Numbered from the stretch's first letter, positions 38,648 through 49,223 are shown. The stretch is DNA of 64,000 nucleotides from Psychrobacter luti (GCF_014192115.1 NZ_JACHXL010000001.1:650788-714787), one strand, 5' to 3'. Program-made: numbers and translations. The notes: generated by a model not told the origin, from the letters alone.

Positions 38648-38690
38648 AAAACGCCCGTAACTTATGATAGTTGCGGGCGTTTTTTTATTT
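38648..38690. terminator. Terminator after the adenosyltransferase gene
   Basis: AACGCCCGtAACT/AGTTGCGGGCGTT stem, then seven T's. Confidence 0.88.
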
Positions 38691-38752
38691 AAGATAATAA
38701 GCTTGCGTAGTAAGCATCGTTAGTTGAAAAATTGCTACTGACACTTTATCGC

Positions 38753-39733
38753 TTAATACGTCGCTTCTTTATCTTCAATAATCACCATGTCGATACTTTC
38801 GTCTTTAGGTACTGATTTAGGTGCGGCTGGGGTCGCAGGCGCTGACGTACTAGGCGTTGTGGCGGGTGGATTACTGCTTTGACTGTTCTGAGTATTGCTA
38901 CTACTAGTTTGACTGCTGCTATCTTGATTACTTTGCTTCACAGCTGGCGGCGTAGCAGGTTGAGTTGGGCGCACAGGGGTTGCTGGCGTTACCTGTCTTG
39001 GCTGACGCGGTTGGCTATCGCTGTTGTTTTGAGGAGCTTGACGGCGACGTTCAGCCTGCTGGGCAGCGCGCTGAGCACGCTGCTCTTCTAGCACAGATTG
39101 AAAGACTGAGCCTGCCACCACTTCTGATACGACTGTAATCAATGCCGGCTGGCCTGCGATACGCGTACGTACTTGACCACCTTGCGTACCAACGACATAA
39201 GTAAAGGCATCATCAACAAGCATGTTGTTATTGATACGGATATTGTCATTGGCTAAACGAGACTGCAAGCTTGGCTGATTGTTGGCCGCTTGGAGTTGAC
39301 TCGCTTGATATAAATCTTCACTTGGCAAGGTCATACTCACGCTCGCTTGACACGTTGTCATACCATTGGCATTGGCTGCTTGTAAAATCGCCGCATTTTG
39401 TACGTCGATGACGATACCATCAGTTTTCTCAGTGACAGCCCCGCCGTTTAAACCAATCTCAGCATCGTTGGCGTAGCTTGCAGCCAGCGTTTGTCCTTGT
39501 TGATTGAGCGTATTTTTTAAAGCAGATTTGAGACGATCTTGTACCATCGGGTCATCACAGCTGACCGCAGTAGCAGCAGCGTTCTCACTAACAGCTGTTT
39601 CTTCGGTTAGCTCTGCCGCTTCCGTCGTATTTTCTTTTTCTGAACGGTCGCAGCCAGCAAGCGCTAAACTGCATGCGATGCTAATACCAGCAACCTTATA
39701 CCATTTGCTCAAACTCTTATTTGCTACACTCAT
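38753..39733 (-). CDS. Putative lipoprotein with disordered C-terminus
   Basis: About 326 residues from the chosen start. Lipoprotein signal: KWYKVAGISIACSLALAGC with the lipobox LAGC, so the Cys would be lipidated. A globular region to about 185 holds repeated Ala/Asn/Gln-rich helices and two further Cys. Then a basic Gln/Arg stretch (EEQRAQRAAQQAERRRQAPQ) and a Pro/Thr/Ser/Gln-rich tail. No family recognised. The start at 39733 is chosen because GGAG precedes it. An upstream ATG at 39790 would put 19 residues before the signal. Confidence 0.72.
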   Translation of the reverse strand: MSVANKSLSKWYKVAGISIACSLALAGCDRSEKENTTEAAELTEETAVSENAAATAVSCDDPMVQDRLKSALKNTLNQQGQTLAASYANDAEIGLNGGAVTEKTDGIVIDVQNAAILQAANANGMTTCQASVSMTLPSEDLYQASQLQAANNQPSLQSRLANDNIRINNNMLVDDAFTYVVGTQGGQVRTRIAGQPALITVVSEVVAGSVFQSVLEEQRAQRAAQQAERRRQAPQNNSDSQPRQPRQVTPATPVRPTQPATPPAVKQSNQDSSSQTSSSNTQNSQSSNPPATTPSTSAPATPAAPKSVPKDESIDMVIIEDKEATY

Positions 39734-39790
39734 GTTTACTTTGCTCCAATTTACTGATTCGTACCGCCACTGATGGACATTGTTTAACAT

Positions 39791-40102
39791 TCAAAGACTC
39801 ACACTGAAAACGTCACGTTAGAATCGTAACAACTGACAGTCATCATGCAAGTTTTGAAAACCACATTATTATACGGTGTTTGAATTAAATGGTCAGCAGT
39901 GTAGCCTGCTGATATACAAATAACGCCTAACATTAGGGCCAAAATCGAGGTTTGGTTGCAAAAACGCAACAAACACATAGGGAAATAATGGCGTAAGTTT
40001 TCGGCGCATCTAATATATCTGACGAATCTGCTATCAGGTAAATATTTTATTAGACCGAGTTTCGCAGAGGCGATATGATGTCGGTAAAATATTTGATAGT
40101 TA
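39791..40102. other. Divergent intergenic region
   Basis: About 310 bp between the lipoprotein and GDPD genes. A minus-strand open frame here shows no ribosome site or protein-like composition, and I treat it as non-coding. Promoters for both genes are expected. Confidence 0.45.
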
Positions 40103-40108
40103 TTGATA

Positions 40109-40849
40109 ATGATAAATTTTAAAAACACGCTTTTATTAGGGCATCGCGGCGCGCGCGGTGAAGCATTAGAAAATACCGTAGCAGGTTTTAAGCTTGCGCA
40201 GAATCTACAAACGGCGGGCTTAGCTGGCGTAGAATTCGATGTGCAGCTGACTGCGGATGGTCATTTGATTGTCTTTCACGATGACAATTTACAACGACTG
40301 TGCGGACAGCAATCACGTATCGATCAGCTAAGTCTTGCTGAAATTGAGCGCTACTCGCAATTGGACCATAAGCAATCTGGCCATAAAATTACGCCGTTAG
40401 CGCATATAGCAATTGCACTAGAAGGCTTTGGTTATATAGAGCTTGAGATTAAGACTCATGAGCGCACAGATTACCGCAAGCTAATCAAGGCTTTGATGAC
40501 GGAACTAATCGACAGTCCTCTTGCCAGCTTACCTATTGTTTTGACCAGCTTTGATGTCGAGCTGCATGCAGGACTGCAACGCAATAAGCTGTTGCAACAT
40601 ATACCGCGTGGTTTATTGATTCGGACGCCTGAAACCTTAATAACAGCAACCAATACTGCGCGGCAACTTGGCTGTGTGCAACTGGGTATTCACTATCCAT
40701 TGCTTAATCAAGCAGTCATTGAGCACTGTCATCGCTGTAACTTGCCTGTGAGCGCGTGGACAGTCAATGACAGCAACACGATTGCACAACTGATCGCGTG
40801 GCAAGTCGATGTCATCATTACTGACTATCCAACATACTTTCTCTCATAA
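40109..40849 (+). CDS. Glycerophosphodiester phosphodiesterase
   Basis: About 246 residues. Hydrolyses glycerophosphodiesters to glycerol-3-phosphate and an alcohol. Core motif LLGHRGARGEALENTVAGF near the N-terminus, then the GVEFDVQLTADGHLIVFHDDNLQRLC segment with the metal-binding E-x-D and catalytic HD, ELEIKTH, and the end VSAWTVNDSNTIAQLIAWQVDVIITDYPTYF. No signal peptide, so cytosolic like UgpQ. Start taken at ATG 40109. A TTG at 40103 is also in frame. Confidence 0.93.
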   Translation: MINFKNTLLLGHRGARGEALENTVAGFKLAQNLQTAGLAGVEFDVQLTADGHLIVFHDDNLQRLCGQQSRIDQLSLAEIERYSQLDHKQSGHKITPLAHIAIALEGFGYIELEIKTHERTDYRKLIKALMTELIDSPLASLPIVLTSFDVELHAGLQRNKLLQHIPRGLLIRTPETLITATNTARQLGCVQLGIHYPLLNQAVIEHCHRCNLPVSAWTVNDSNTIAQLIAWQVDVIITDYPTYFLS

Positions 40850-41171
40850 GCTATTTATTCATATAATGAACTGGTTATTTATTCTCGTACAACCTTTGCC
40901 ATCCATATAGTTCTAACCCCTCTTCTAATACCCGCCCATTTTAGGGCTAGCCTTAGATTAGTGACTATCAAGGTTTAATGCCCTACATATTTGCCTTGCT
41001 ACTTACACTTTTACCCAATTGCTGATAAATCATGGCTTATTTACAATAATACTTCCCATAAATCATACAAGTTATTGTTATTTAGCAATATTTTTCTAGT
41101 GTATAACTGTTCACTTTATCCTTATTTTCAGGTAATATGGGGTTTAAAATTAATACCGTTAGGAATATTAC
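40850..41171. other. Spacer upstream of the desaturase
   Basis: About 320 bp, AT-rich, without ORF support. No hairpin terminator recognised. It should contain the desaturase promoter, possibly temperature-controlled given the enzyme's role, but no element was identified. Confidence 0.4.
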
Positions 41172-42569
41172 ATGATTGCTAAAAAAGTAATAGGCTTACC
41201 ACTTAAGGGCTTACGTTTGGCCATGAAGTCGGGTGATACGCTTATACAGCACGCTGGCACTCAAGCACTACGCGTAAAGACGTGGCTTGATACTAGCAAA
41301 AGCAAAACTGACGACGCTGCCGATACGCAGTTTGCGACCACCAGCGGCTATAAAAATGTCAATGCAGCAAGCAACGATGAAGGCATCGATCCTCTGGAGC
41401 TCGAATTTCAAAAATCGCCGATTAACTTGGTACCAGCGATTTTCCTTATTGCCACGCCTATTGCTGCTGCAGTCATTACGCCGTGGTACTTGATGACTCA
41501 TCAGGTTAGTGCGCCCGTTTGGGGGGTATTCGGTGCCTTTATGGTTTGGACAGGTATTAGTATTACCGCAGGCTATCACCGCCTACTGTCGCACCGTGCG
41601 TATAAAGCTCATCCTTTGGTAAAAAACTTCCTATTGCTAGGCTCAACACTTGCGGTTCAAGGCTCAGCCTTTGACTGGGTGTCGGGTCACCGTACGCATC
41701 ACCGTCATGTTGATGATCGTATAGAAGACCCTTATTCAGCACAGCGCGGGTTTTTCTTTAGCCATATCGGTTGGATGCTACGCAATTATCCTAGCGGTCG
41801 CTTTGACTATAAAAATATTCCTGATTTAACCAAAGATAAAGTGCTGCAGATTCAGCACAAATATTATGGTTTATGGGTATTGGCGACCAACGTTGCGATG
41901 GTCGCTGCGGTTGGCTGGTTAATCGGTGATGTTTGGGGTACGTTAATATTGGCAGGTCTACTGCGTTTGGTATTGACCCATCACTTTACCTTCTTTATCA
42001 ACTCGCTATGTCACATGTTTGGTACGCGTCCTTATACCGATACCAATAGTGCGCGTGATAACTTCTTCCTTGCTATCTTTACGTGGGGTGAGGGTTATCA
42101 TAACTACCATCACTTCTTCCAATACGACTATCGTAATGGCGTAAAATGGTGGCAATATGACCCAACTAAATGGTTGATTGTTGGCCTATCTAAACTTGGT
42201 TTAACGAGTGAATTGCGTACGGTTGACGACACCACCATCAAGCATGCTGAAGTGCAAATGCAGTTCAAAAAAGCCCAACAGCAGATTGATAATGCCACCG
42301 CAAACGGACTTGATATTCCTCATGCGATGAAGAGCTTCCAAGATCGCATCAAGTTTGAATACGATGCCTTTACGCAAACGGTCGAAGAATGGCAAGCGCT
42401 AAAAGCCAAAACCATTGAGCTGAAAAAGACTGAATTTGCTGATCGCTTGCATGAAGTTGAAGAAACGCTAAAACAGGACTATGCCAAAGTTGAGCAAAAG
42501 ATACTGGCTCATAATAGCAATCTAAAGAATGCGTTTCGCTCTATCGGTCAAAGCCCAAAAGCCGCTTAA
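41172..42569 (+). CDS. Membrane acyl-CoA delta-9 fatty acid desaturase
   Basis: 465 residues. Di-iron membrane enzyme introducing a double bond for membrane fluidity. The three histidine boxes are present: HRLLSH (136-141), HRTHH (173-177) and HNYHH (about 310-315). Four hydrophobic segments surround them. It has an ~80-residue N-terminal extension and a ~100-residue charged, coiled-coil-like C-terminal tail (VEEWQALKAKTIELKKTEFADRLHEVEETLKQ), longer than the core family. AGGA ribosome site. Good fit to a cold-living organism. Confidence 0.93.
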   Translation: MIAKKVIGLPLKGLRLAMKSGDTLIQHAGTQALRVKTWLDTSKSKTDDAADTQFATTSGYKNVNAASNDEGIDPLELEFQKSPINLVPAIFLIATPIAAAVITPWYLMTHQVSAPVWGVFGAFMVWTGISITAGYHRLLSHRAYKAHPLVKNFLLLGSTLAVQGSAFDWVSGHRTHHRHVDDRIEDPYSAQRGFFFSHIGWMLRNYPSGRFDYKNIPDLTKDKVLQIQHKYYGLWVLATNVAMVAAVGWLIGDVWGTLILAGLLRLVLTHHFTFFINSLCHMFGTRPYTDTNSARDNFFLAIFTWGEGYHNYHHFFQYDYRNGVKWWQYDPTKWLIVGLSKLGLTSELRTVDDTTIKHAEVQMQFKKAQQQIDNATANGLDIPHAMKSFQDRIKFEYDAFTQTVEEWQALKAKTIELKKTEFADRLHEVEETLKQDYAKVEQKILAHNSNLKNAFRSIGQSPKAA

Positions 42570-42615
42570 GTATTTATAAAGATTACTGATTTAATTGCTT
42601 TATTGTCAGTCTCTC

Positions 42616-42650
42616 CTGCCCTCTATCTGTAAAGATAGGGGGTTTTTTAT
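42616..42650. terminator. Terminator after the desaturase
   Basis: CCCTCTATCT-GTAA-AGATAGGGGG followed by TTTTTT. Confidence 0.85.
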
Positions 42651-42826
42651 GGTAGTGATTTGCGGACTAATTACAAGAGATGGACAGAGTGAAACGCGGT
42701 ATTATTAAGGCTATGTTATAGTGAGTTTATAAATATCAGCACTCACTATTTGCGTCTATATTTATACAGCTACAAATCTATATCTAGTACCTTACTAATC
42801 TACTCCCCTATATTGGAACGGCAGCT

Positions 42827-44293
42827 ATGCGCTATCAGAATACTTATGTCAAATTAGACACTCGCCTTTATCATGAGCAACAGCCGACACCGCTAGACAA
42901 TCCTCGTGCCGGTCATTTTAATATGCAAGTTGCCGAGCAATTGGGCTGGCTTGATGATAAAGATTTGATGGCGCGTTGGGTTGAGATATTGGGTGGTCAA
43001 TACGTGCCAGCGCAGTTTCAGCCGCTGTCGATGGCCTATGCCGGTCATCAGTTCGGGCAATGGGCGGGACAATTGGGTGATGGACGCGGTTTACTCATGG
43101 CGCAAGTACTGGGTAATAATGACCAATTGCAAGATTTACACCTAAAGGGTATTGGTCTGACCCCTTACTCACGGATGGGTGATGGTCGCGCAGTGCTGCG
43201 TAGTACCATTCGCGAATATTTATGTGGCCATGCGCTGACCCAACTTGGCATCCCCTCGTCCAATGCTTTAGGCTTTGTGGTTTCTGATACCAAAGTGCGC
43301 CGCGAGCGTATGGAAGCTGGAGCGGCATTGATGCGCGTCGCTGACAGTCACATTCGCTTCGGTCATGTTGAGTGGATTGCAAGCTTTGCGCCTGACCTGC
43401 TTGGCGAATTTACCGATTATATGATTGATACTTACTATCCAGAGTGCCATGATAGTGAAACGCCAGTCTTAGCTTTTTTACAAGCCGTGGTTGAGCGTAC
43501 CGCGCGTATGATTGCTGATTGGCAGCTGATTGGTTTTGCCCATGGAGTGATGAATACCGACAACTTATCTATTACTGGCAGCACCTTAGACTTTGGTCCG
43601 TTTGGCTTTATGCAACGTTTTAATCCTGCTTGGATTAACAATCACTCCGACCATACCGGACGTTATGCTTACCAAAACCAACCTGCTATCGGCCATTGGA
43701 ACTTAAATATTTGGCTACCGCACTTTATGCGCCTAGAAGGTGTCACGCGCGATACCTTGGCTGATTGCCTAGCGCCGTATGAAGCGATCTTTATGCAGCA
43801 TTATCAGCAAGGACTGTGCCGTAAGCTTGGATTACCGCATGCCAAAGAGAGTTTAACCCTTGCCTTTGAATGGTTGACATTACTAGAAGATAATTTACTC
43901 GACTATACTAATAGTTTCCGCGCGCTATTGGGTTTGGTCGCGCCAAACGAGCATCCTTATGAGCAGCAGCTGCTTGCAATAATGACTGCTGAGTTTAATA
44001 ATGAGGCGCTAAACGTCTGGCAAAATTGGTCAACACGATATTTGGCAGCGCTAGAGCCGTTATCTAGCGAGACGTCTATTGATGAGATGCGCAGCAGTAA
44101 TCCAGTTTATGTGCTACGCAATAGTATGGCGCAGCGCGTTATCACGGCAGCGGAACAAGGACAGTTTGATGAGTTAAATCGAGTCTTTGAATTGCTTGCG
44201 ACCCCTTATAGGGTGCAAGACATCGCCACCGACCTTGATACCCTGCCCCCTGCTCCGCATGCGCCACAAATGCCGATTAGTTGCTCTTCTTAA
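42827..44293 (+). CDS. selO: Protein adenylyltransferase SelO (YdiU)
   Basis: 488 residues. Pseudokinase-fold enzyme that AMPylates proteins in redox stress. Motifs: LSMAYAGHQFGQWAGQLGDGRGLLMAQV, DLHLKGIGLTPYSRMGDGRAVLRSTIREYL, GFAHGVMNTDNLSITGSTLDFGPFGF (catalytic/Mg site N and D), and the C-terminal ISCSS, where animal SelO has Sec and this protein has Cys. Full length and apparently intact. Ribosome site GGAACGG. Monocistronic. Confidence 0.95.
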   Translation: MRYQNTYVKLDTRLYHEQQPTPLDNPRAGHFNMQVAEQLGWLDDKDLMARWVEILGGQYVPAQFQPLSMAYAGHQFGQWAGQLGDGRGLLMAQVLGNNDQLQDLHLKGIGLTPYSRMGDGRAVLRSTIREYLCGHALTQLGIPSSNALGFVVSDTKVRRERMEAGAALMRVADSHIRFGHVEWIASFAPDLLGEFTDYMIDTYYPECHDSETPVLAFLQAVVERTARMIADWQLIGFAHGVMNTDNLSITGSTLDFGPFGFMQRFNPAWINNHSDHTGRYAYQNQPAIGHWNLNIWLPHFMRLEGVTRDTLADCLAPYEAIFMQHYQQGLCRKLGLPHAKESLTLAFEWLTLLEDNLLDYTNSFRALLGLVAPNEHPYEQQLLAIMTAEFNNEALNVWQNWSTRYLAALEPLSSETSIDEMRSSNPVYVLRNSMAQRVITAAEQGQFDELNRVFELLATPYRVQDIATDLDTLPPAPHAPQMPISCSS

Positions 44294-44623
44294 TAAAATG
44301 CTAGTAAACTTCTATTCTGTAATATTTTGAAACATGATGCAATTGGGGTTGATATTTTGCCCTATTATTTGTCATCATCAACCAGTGAAATAATGAATAT
44401 CATTTTATTATATTGCTCACACTGTTCAGCCTAGCTGACTAGGCAGTGAAATACCAATAATGCTAGAATAGCTATTTTTGCACGATTGCTGTTTTTACTC
44501 TGATGTCTAGTTGCCAATGGCGACTCTTTTAGTATAAATGTACCTTGATGGTCATATTTTATGATTTTTGAGGTATAGGCGTTAGTTTTTATCACCATTT
44601 ACTTTATTCCAATTATCCCAACC
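44294..44623. promoter_or_regulatory. maeB upstream region with hairpin and candidate promoter
   Basis: About 330 bp. Hairpin GCCTAG-CTGA-CTAGGC at 44429-44444, extended by CACT/AGTG outside with a 5' bulge and with no T-run. A sigma70-like TTGCCA-16 bp-TATAAA lies at 44511-44538, about 85 bp before the maeB start. Confidence 0.5.
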
Positions 44624-46963
44624 ATGGCAATTATTATGAATGACGATATCACTTTGAATACGGATACCCCTACTACGGAAAAAGAGCAGTTCGAACAAGC
44701 TGCCTTACATTACCATGAGTTTCCACGCCCAGGTAAAATCTCAGTGACGCCTATCAAGCAACTGGCCAACCAACGTGATTTGGCGCTCGCCTATTCACCA
44801 GGTGTCGCCGTACCTTGTCTTGAGATTCAAAGAGATCCAGCTTTAGCAGCTAAATATACCGCTCGTAGCAACTTGGTCGGTGTGATTACCAACGGTACTG
44901 CGGTACTTGGTTTAGGGAATATTGGTCCATTGGCATCCAAGCCTGTGATGGAAGGTAAAGGGGTTCTATTCAAAAAATTCGCAGGTATCGACGTTTTTGA
45001 TATTGAAATTGCTCAAAACGATCCAGACAAGTTCATCGAAGCGGTTGCGTCTTTAGAGCCTACTTTTGGTGGTATTAACCTAGAAGACATCAAAGCACCA
45101 GAATGTTTCAAAATCGAGCGCGAATTGCGTAAACGTATGAACATTCCAGTATTCCACGATGACCAACATGGTACGTCAATCATTGTTGCCGCAGCGATGC
45201 TAAACGCTTTGCTCATCACTGGCAAAAAAATCGAAGAGATTAAAGTAGTCTGTTCAGGTGCTGGCGCCGCGGCTATCTCTTGCTTGGATATCATCTGTGC
45301 GCTTGGTGTTGATAAAAACAACATTTTGGTATCAGACTCACGCGGTATTATTACTACCAGTCGTGAAAATCTTGATGAGACTAAGCAGCGTTATGCCCGT
45401 GATACCACTGCATCTACCATCGAAGAAGTAATGGATGATGTCGATATGTTCTTAGGGCTATCTATGCCTGGTACATTGACCGAAGACATGGTTCGCCGCA
45501 TGGCAAAAGACCCTATCGTCTTTGCCCTTGCCAACCCAACGCCTGAGATTATGCCAGAATTGGCCCATGCGGTACGTCCAGACGTCATCATGGCAACGGG
45601 TCGCTCAGATTATCCTAACCAAGTAAACAACGCGCTATGCTTCCCTTATATCTTCCGCGGTGCATTAGATGTTGGCGCAACGACCGTTAACGAAGAGATG
45701 AAAATTGCTTGCGTAAAAGCAATTGCCGCCATGGCGCATGTTGAAGCCACGCCAATGAGCAATGTGAAAAACGTTGAAAGCACGCCAAGCTTTGGACGCG
45801 AATATTTGATTCCAGGACCTTTGGAGCCAAACTTAATCATCGAAATCGCTTCTGCTGTTGCTAAAGCGGCGATGGATTCTGGTGTTGCAACACTACCTAT
45901 CTCAGACATGAAAGCGTATCGTCAACGCTTGTCTGAGTTTGTTTATAACTCAGCGTTTGTCATGAAGCCTATCTTTGCCCGCGCGAAAGCCGATCCTAAA
46001 CGTATCGTGTACTGTGAAGGCGAGGACAGCAATGTCTTGTTAGCGGTACAAGTAGTGGTCGATGAGCAGTTGGCTTATCCAATCTTGGTTGGTCGTCCTG
46101 CCGTCATCGAAAAGAACATTGAAAAGCTAGCACTACGCCTAAAAGATGGTGAAAACATCACTATTATCAATCAAGATGATGATCCACGCTATAAAGACTA
46201 CTGGCAGGGCTATTACGAGAAAAACAAACGTAATGGCGTCAGCATTGAACTTGCTCGCCGTGATGTCCGTCGTAAGACCTCTTTAATCGGCGCCCTACTG
46301 GTTGAAAATGGCGATGCCGATGGTATGATTTGTGGCACATTCAGCTACTATCAGCTCCATCTAAAATACGTCAGCAGAGTCATTGGCAAAAAAGAAGGCG
46401 TCAGTGATTTTTATGCGATGAATGCTGTGCTTATGCAAGATCGCAATATCTTTATCGCCGACACTTATATCCATGAAGACCCAACTGCTGAGCAATTGGC
46501 TGAGATGACGGTATTAGCTGCCGATCAGTTACGTCGCTTTAGTATCACTCCACGTGTGGCGTTGGTTTCGCATTCAAACTTCGGTACATCAGACCGTGCC
46601 AGCGCGGTAAAAATGCGTAAGGTGCATCAGCTGCTGACAGAGATGAATGTCGACTTTGAATTTGATGGTGAAATGCAAGGTGATGCAGCACTTGATGAGC
46701 ATATCCGTGCCAATGACTTGCCATCAAGCAATCTAAAAGGCTCAGCAAACTTGCTTATCTTGCCAACGCTTGATTCAGCAAACATTGCTTTCAACCTACT
46801 CAAAACAGCGACCAGCAGTGCTTCTATCGGTCCTATCTTGCTAGGAGCTAATAAGCCTGTACATATTCTAACACCATCAGCAACGGCACGCCGTGTGGTT
46901 AATATGACGGCGCTTGCAGTTACTGAAGCTCAAGACCTAGAAAGTGAACAGCAGCAGCAGTAG
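44624..46963 (+). CDS. maeB: NADP-dependent malic enzyme with PTA-like domain
   Basis: 779 residues. Decarboxylates malate to pyruvate, giving NADPH. N-terminal malic domain ([59 protein letters not shown]), NADP fold ([16 protein letters not shown]), and from about 440 a phosphotransacetylase-like domain ([53 protein letters not shown]) typical of MaeB, where it is regulatory. A start at ATG 44636 (MNDDITLN) is equally possible. Ends in a Gln run. Confidence 0.95.
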   Translation: MAIIMNDDITLNTDTPTTEKEQFEQAALHYHEFPRPGKISVTPIKQLANQRDLALAYSPGVAVPCLEIQRDPALAAKYTARSNLVGVITNGTAVLGLGNIGPLASKPVMEGKGVLFKKFAGIDVFDIEIAQNDPDKFIEAVASLEPTFGGINLEDIKAPECFKIERELRKRMNIPVFHDDQHGTSIIVAAAMLNALLITGKKIEEIKVVCSGAGAAAISCLDIICALGVDKNNILVSDSRGIITTSRENLDETKQRYARDTTASTIEEVMDDVDMFLGLSMPGTLTEDMVRRMAKDPIVFALANPTPEIMPELAHAVRPDVIMATGRSDYPNQVNNALCFPYIFRGALDVGATTVNEEMKIACVKAIAAMAHVEATPMSNVKNVESTPSFGREYLIPGPLEPNLIIEIASAVAKAAMDSGVATLPISDMKAYRQRLSEFVYNSAFVMKPIFARAKADPKRIVYCEGEDSNVLLAVQVVVDEQLAYPILVGRPAVIEKNIEKLALRLKDGENITIINQDDDPRYKDYWQGYYEKNKRNGVSIELARRDVRRKTSLIGALLVENGDADGMICGTFSYYQLHLKYVSRVIGKKEGVSDFYAMNAVLMQDRNIFIADTYIHEDPTAEQLAEMTVLAADQLRRFSITPRVALVSHSNFGTSDRASAVKMRKVHQLLTEMNVDFEFDGEMQGDAALDEHIRANDLPSSNLKGSANLLILPTLDSANIAFNLLKTATSSASIGPILLGANKPVHILTPSATARRVVNMTALAVTEAQDLESEQQQQ

Positions 46964-47036
46964 TCGTTTATACAGTGTATGCACGCCTTACTAAGACGGC
47001 CTTCTGTTAGTTATTTATAGAAACCGTCTGCTATAC

Positions 47037-47084
47037 TAAAACCAGTTAATGCTCCTAATCGAGTGTTGACTGGTTTTTTTTGCA
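47037..47084. terminator. Terminator after maeB
   Basis: AAAACCAGT and ACTGGTTTTTTTT pair with extra internal pairing, then a T-run. Confidence 0.75.
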
Positions 47085-47122
47085 AAATGATTTAGTAAAT
47101 ACTAGATAAAAAAGAGACTATT

Positions 47123-48319
47123 ATGCAAGTGTACCTCGTCGGCGGTGCTGTCCGTGACCAACTGTTAGGTCGTCCTATCAAAGATAAGGACTTTGTCGTC
47201 GTCGGCGCGACTGTCGCAGATATGCTAGCGGCAGGATTTCAACAAGTGGGCGCAGACTTTCCGGTATTTTTGCATCCTATTAGCCGTGAAGAATATGCCC
47301 TAGCACGTACGGAGCGCAAACAAGGCCTAGGCTATCAAGGCTTTAGTGTACATGCCAGCCCTGATGTCACATTGCATGAAGACTTGCAACGTCGTGATTT
47401 AACCGTCAATGCCATGGCGATTGAAGTCAAGAGCCTTACCGATGACACGCCCATCAATGGTGAAGTGGTTGACTACTATGGCGGATTGGATGACATTAAA
47501 AGTAAAACCCTACGTCATGTCTCAAGCGCTTTTAGCGAAGACCCTTTACGGGTGCTGCGAACTGCGCGCTTTTATGGACGATACTATGACCTGGGCTTTA
47601 GTATCGCCGATGAAACTTTGCTACTAATGCGCCAATTGGTCAGCTCAGGAGAGCTTGCGCATTTAAGTAGTGAACGTATTTGGCAAGAATCGAGCCGTGC
47701 CATAATGCAAGTGTCGCCGCAGGTATATTGGCAGCAGCTTTTTGAGATTGGGGCGCTAACAGAGTATTTTGCCCCACTACATCAAGTTTGGAGCCATTCT
47801 CAATACGGTCAAATAAGAGAGATTGCACAAACCGCGCTGTATTTCGCCGGTCAAATGCAATTAAACTTATCACAGCGTTGGGCGTTATTAATGGCCAGTC
47901 TGAACACAGATTTATTTGCTTTAAAACCTACAGACTTGAGTTCAAATAACATAGCAACTGCTGTTAAAGGTATTAATGATATAGGAAACAGCGTAAAGGT
48001 ACCAAAAGCACAGACCCAATTTGCCACTTTATTTGTGCAGCAAGCAAAAAATCTTAGCATCATAGACCAACTTAGCGCCGCCGAGAAAATTGATCTTATC
48101 CAAGCTTGTAGCGCCCATAAAACGCCGGAAAAACTCTCACAGCTCTTGGTCACTAGCCATGTATTAAAACTCGCCATACAGCATCGACAAATGATGTTGG
48201 CATTAGGCAGCTTTCATGCAATCGGCATGAATGATATTGACCAAAATCTCAAAGGTCCAGCGATTGGTGCGGCGCTGCGACAAGCGAGAATAGAACACTT
48301 AGAATCACAACATGCCTAG
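47123..48319 (+). CDS. cca: CCA tRNA nucleotidyltransferase, HD residues absent
   Basis: 398 residues. Adds or repairs the 3' CCA of tRNAs. Class II nucleotidyltransferase head: VYLVGGAVRDQLLGRPIKDKDFVVVGA with the D-x-D pair, HEDLQRRDLTVNAMAIE, EDPLRVLRTARFYGRY, and the tRNA-binding SSERIWQESSRAI. E. coli-type multifunctional Cca has HD-phosphohydrolase residues in a short ALCHDLGKG-like segment. Here the equivalent stretch appears to be WALLMASLNTD, without HD, so the phosphatase/phosphodiesterase activity is probably lost. 104 bp before folM. Confidence 0.93.
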   Translation: MQVYLVGGAVRDQLLGRPIKDKDFVVVGATVADMLAAGFQQVGADFPVFLHPISREEYALARTERKQGLGYQGFSVHASPDVTLHEDLQRRDLTVNAMAIEVKSLTDDTPINGEVVDYYGGLDDIKSKTLRHVSSAFSEDPLRVLRTARFYGRYYDLGFSIADETLLLMRQLVSSGELAHLSSERIWQESSRAIMQVSPQVYWQQLFEIGALTEYFAPLHQVWSHSQYGQIREIAQTALYFAGQMQLNLSQRWALLMASLNTDLFALKPTDLSSNNIATAVKGINDIGNSVKVPKAQTQFATLFVQQAKNLSIIDQLSAAEKIDLIQACSAHKTPEKLSQLLVTSHVLKLAIQHRQMMLALGSFHAIGMNDIDQNLKGPAIGAALRQARIEHLESQHA

Positions 48320-48410
48320 TAATAACTTATCATCTTAGCTAAGCACCTTTAATAATTATCTTAAAAAAGCTTCTTAAACATGCATTTTAGATTATAAAAG
48401 CACCTTTAAT

Positions 48411-49223
48411 ATGAACCAAGAGTTTGGATTAAACCAGCCAAAAGATACTAATGCCTCAGCGCCAGTCATGCTAGTAACCGGTGGCGCCAAGCGTATTGGT
48501 GCGGCTATTGTTCGTGCTGCCCATGAGCAAGGCTACCGTGTCATTATCCATTGTCACCATAGTAAACAAGAAGCCAATGCCCTAGCCGATGCGCTGAATA
48601 ACAGTCGTGCTGATAGTGCGGCCGTTGTTCTTGCAGATTTGGCGGTTGTTAATAATAGTGAGACGCTACAGCAATTTACTCGCAATATCATGCGGGCTTT
48701 TGGGCAGCTCGATGTCCTAGTACACAATGCCTCACGCTTTTATCCAAGTCCGCTTGGTCATATCAATATTGAACAATGGGATGAGTTATTTTTAACCAAT
48801 GCCAAAGCACCTTTGTTATTAAGCCAAGCGCTATACCCTTATATAAAAAGTCAGCAAGGCTGTATTATTAGTCTGCTTGACATTCATGCACATGATAAAC
48901 CTTTTGCTAATTATACGGTCTACAATATGGCAAAGGCGGCACACAGGATGATGGTGCAATCTCTGGCGCTTGATATGGCGCCTGATATACGCGTTAATGG
49001 TGTCGCTCCTGGGGTAAACATCTTACCTGAGGCTGATAGCGACCAAGCCCTAGATCAACAGCAGCAAAAAAGCATCATCGATTCTATCCCTATGCAGCGG
49101 ATAGGCAAGCCTACTGAAATTGCACATAGTGTGCTTTATCTCGCGCAGGCCAGTTACGTGACTGGTGAGATAATTACGGTAGATGGCGGTCGCAGCCTGA
49201 CATTGGCTGGCGGTCATATTTGA
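48411..49223 (+). CDS. folM: Pteridine reductase (SDR family)
   Basis: 270 residues. Reduces dihydrofolate/dihydromonapterin-type pterins with NADPH. The nucleotide motif VTGGAKRIGAAIV (about 22-34) is the T-G-x-x-x-R-x-G form of pteridine reductases. Catalytic Tyr and Lys are in VYNMAKAAHRMM. VHNASRFYPSPL and the C-terminal YVTGEIITVDGGRSL are typical. About 18 extra N-terminal residues and a weak ribosome site leave the start uncertain. Probably its own unit or with cca. Confidence 0.88.
   Translation: MNQEFGLNQPKDTNASAPVMLVTGGAKRIGAAIVRAAHEQGYRVIIHCHHSKQEANALADALNNSRADSAAVVLADLAVVNNSETLQQFTRNIMRAFGQLDVLVHNASRFYPSPLGHINIEQWDELFLTNAKAPLLLSQALYPYIKSQQGCIISLLDIHAHDKPFANYTVYNMAKAAHRMMVQSLALDMAPDIRVNGVAPGVNILPEADSDQALDQQQQKSIIDSIPMQRIGKPTEIAHSVLYLAQASYVTGEIITVDGGRSLTLAGGHI

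Noticed and set aside
39799..40128. 109-codon minus-strand ORF upstream of the lipoprotein gene
   Set aside because: It overlaps the GDPD start, has no Shine-Dalgarno, and shows a composition unlike proteins in the window.
42827..44293. SelO as a selenoprotein
   Set aside because: The C-terminal position is Cys (ISCSS) with a normal TAA stop, and no in-frame UGA or SECIS element is needed.
44420..44448. Hairpin upstream of maeB as a riboswitch
   Set aside because: Only one small stem with a bulge, located upstream of the candidate promoter, so probably not in the maeB leader. No known riboswitch core is recognisable.
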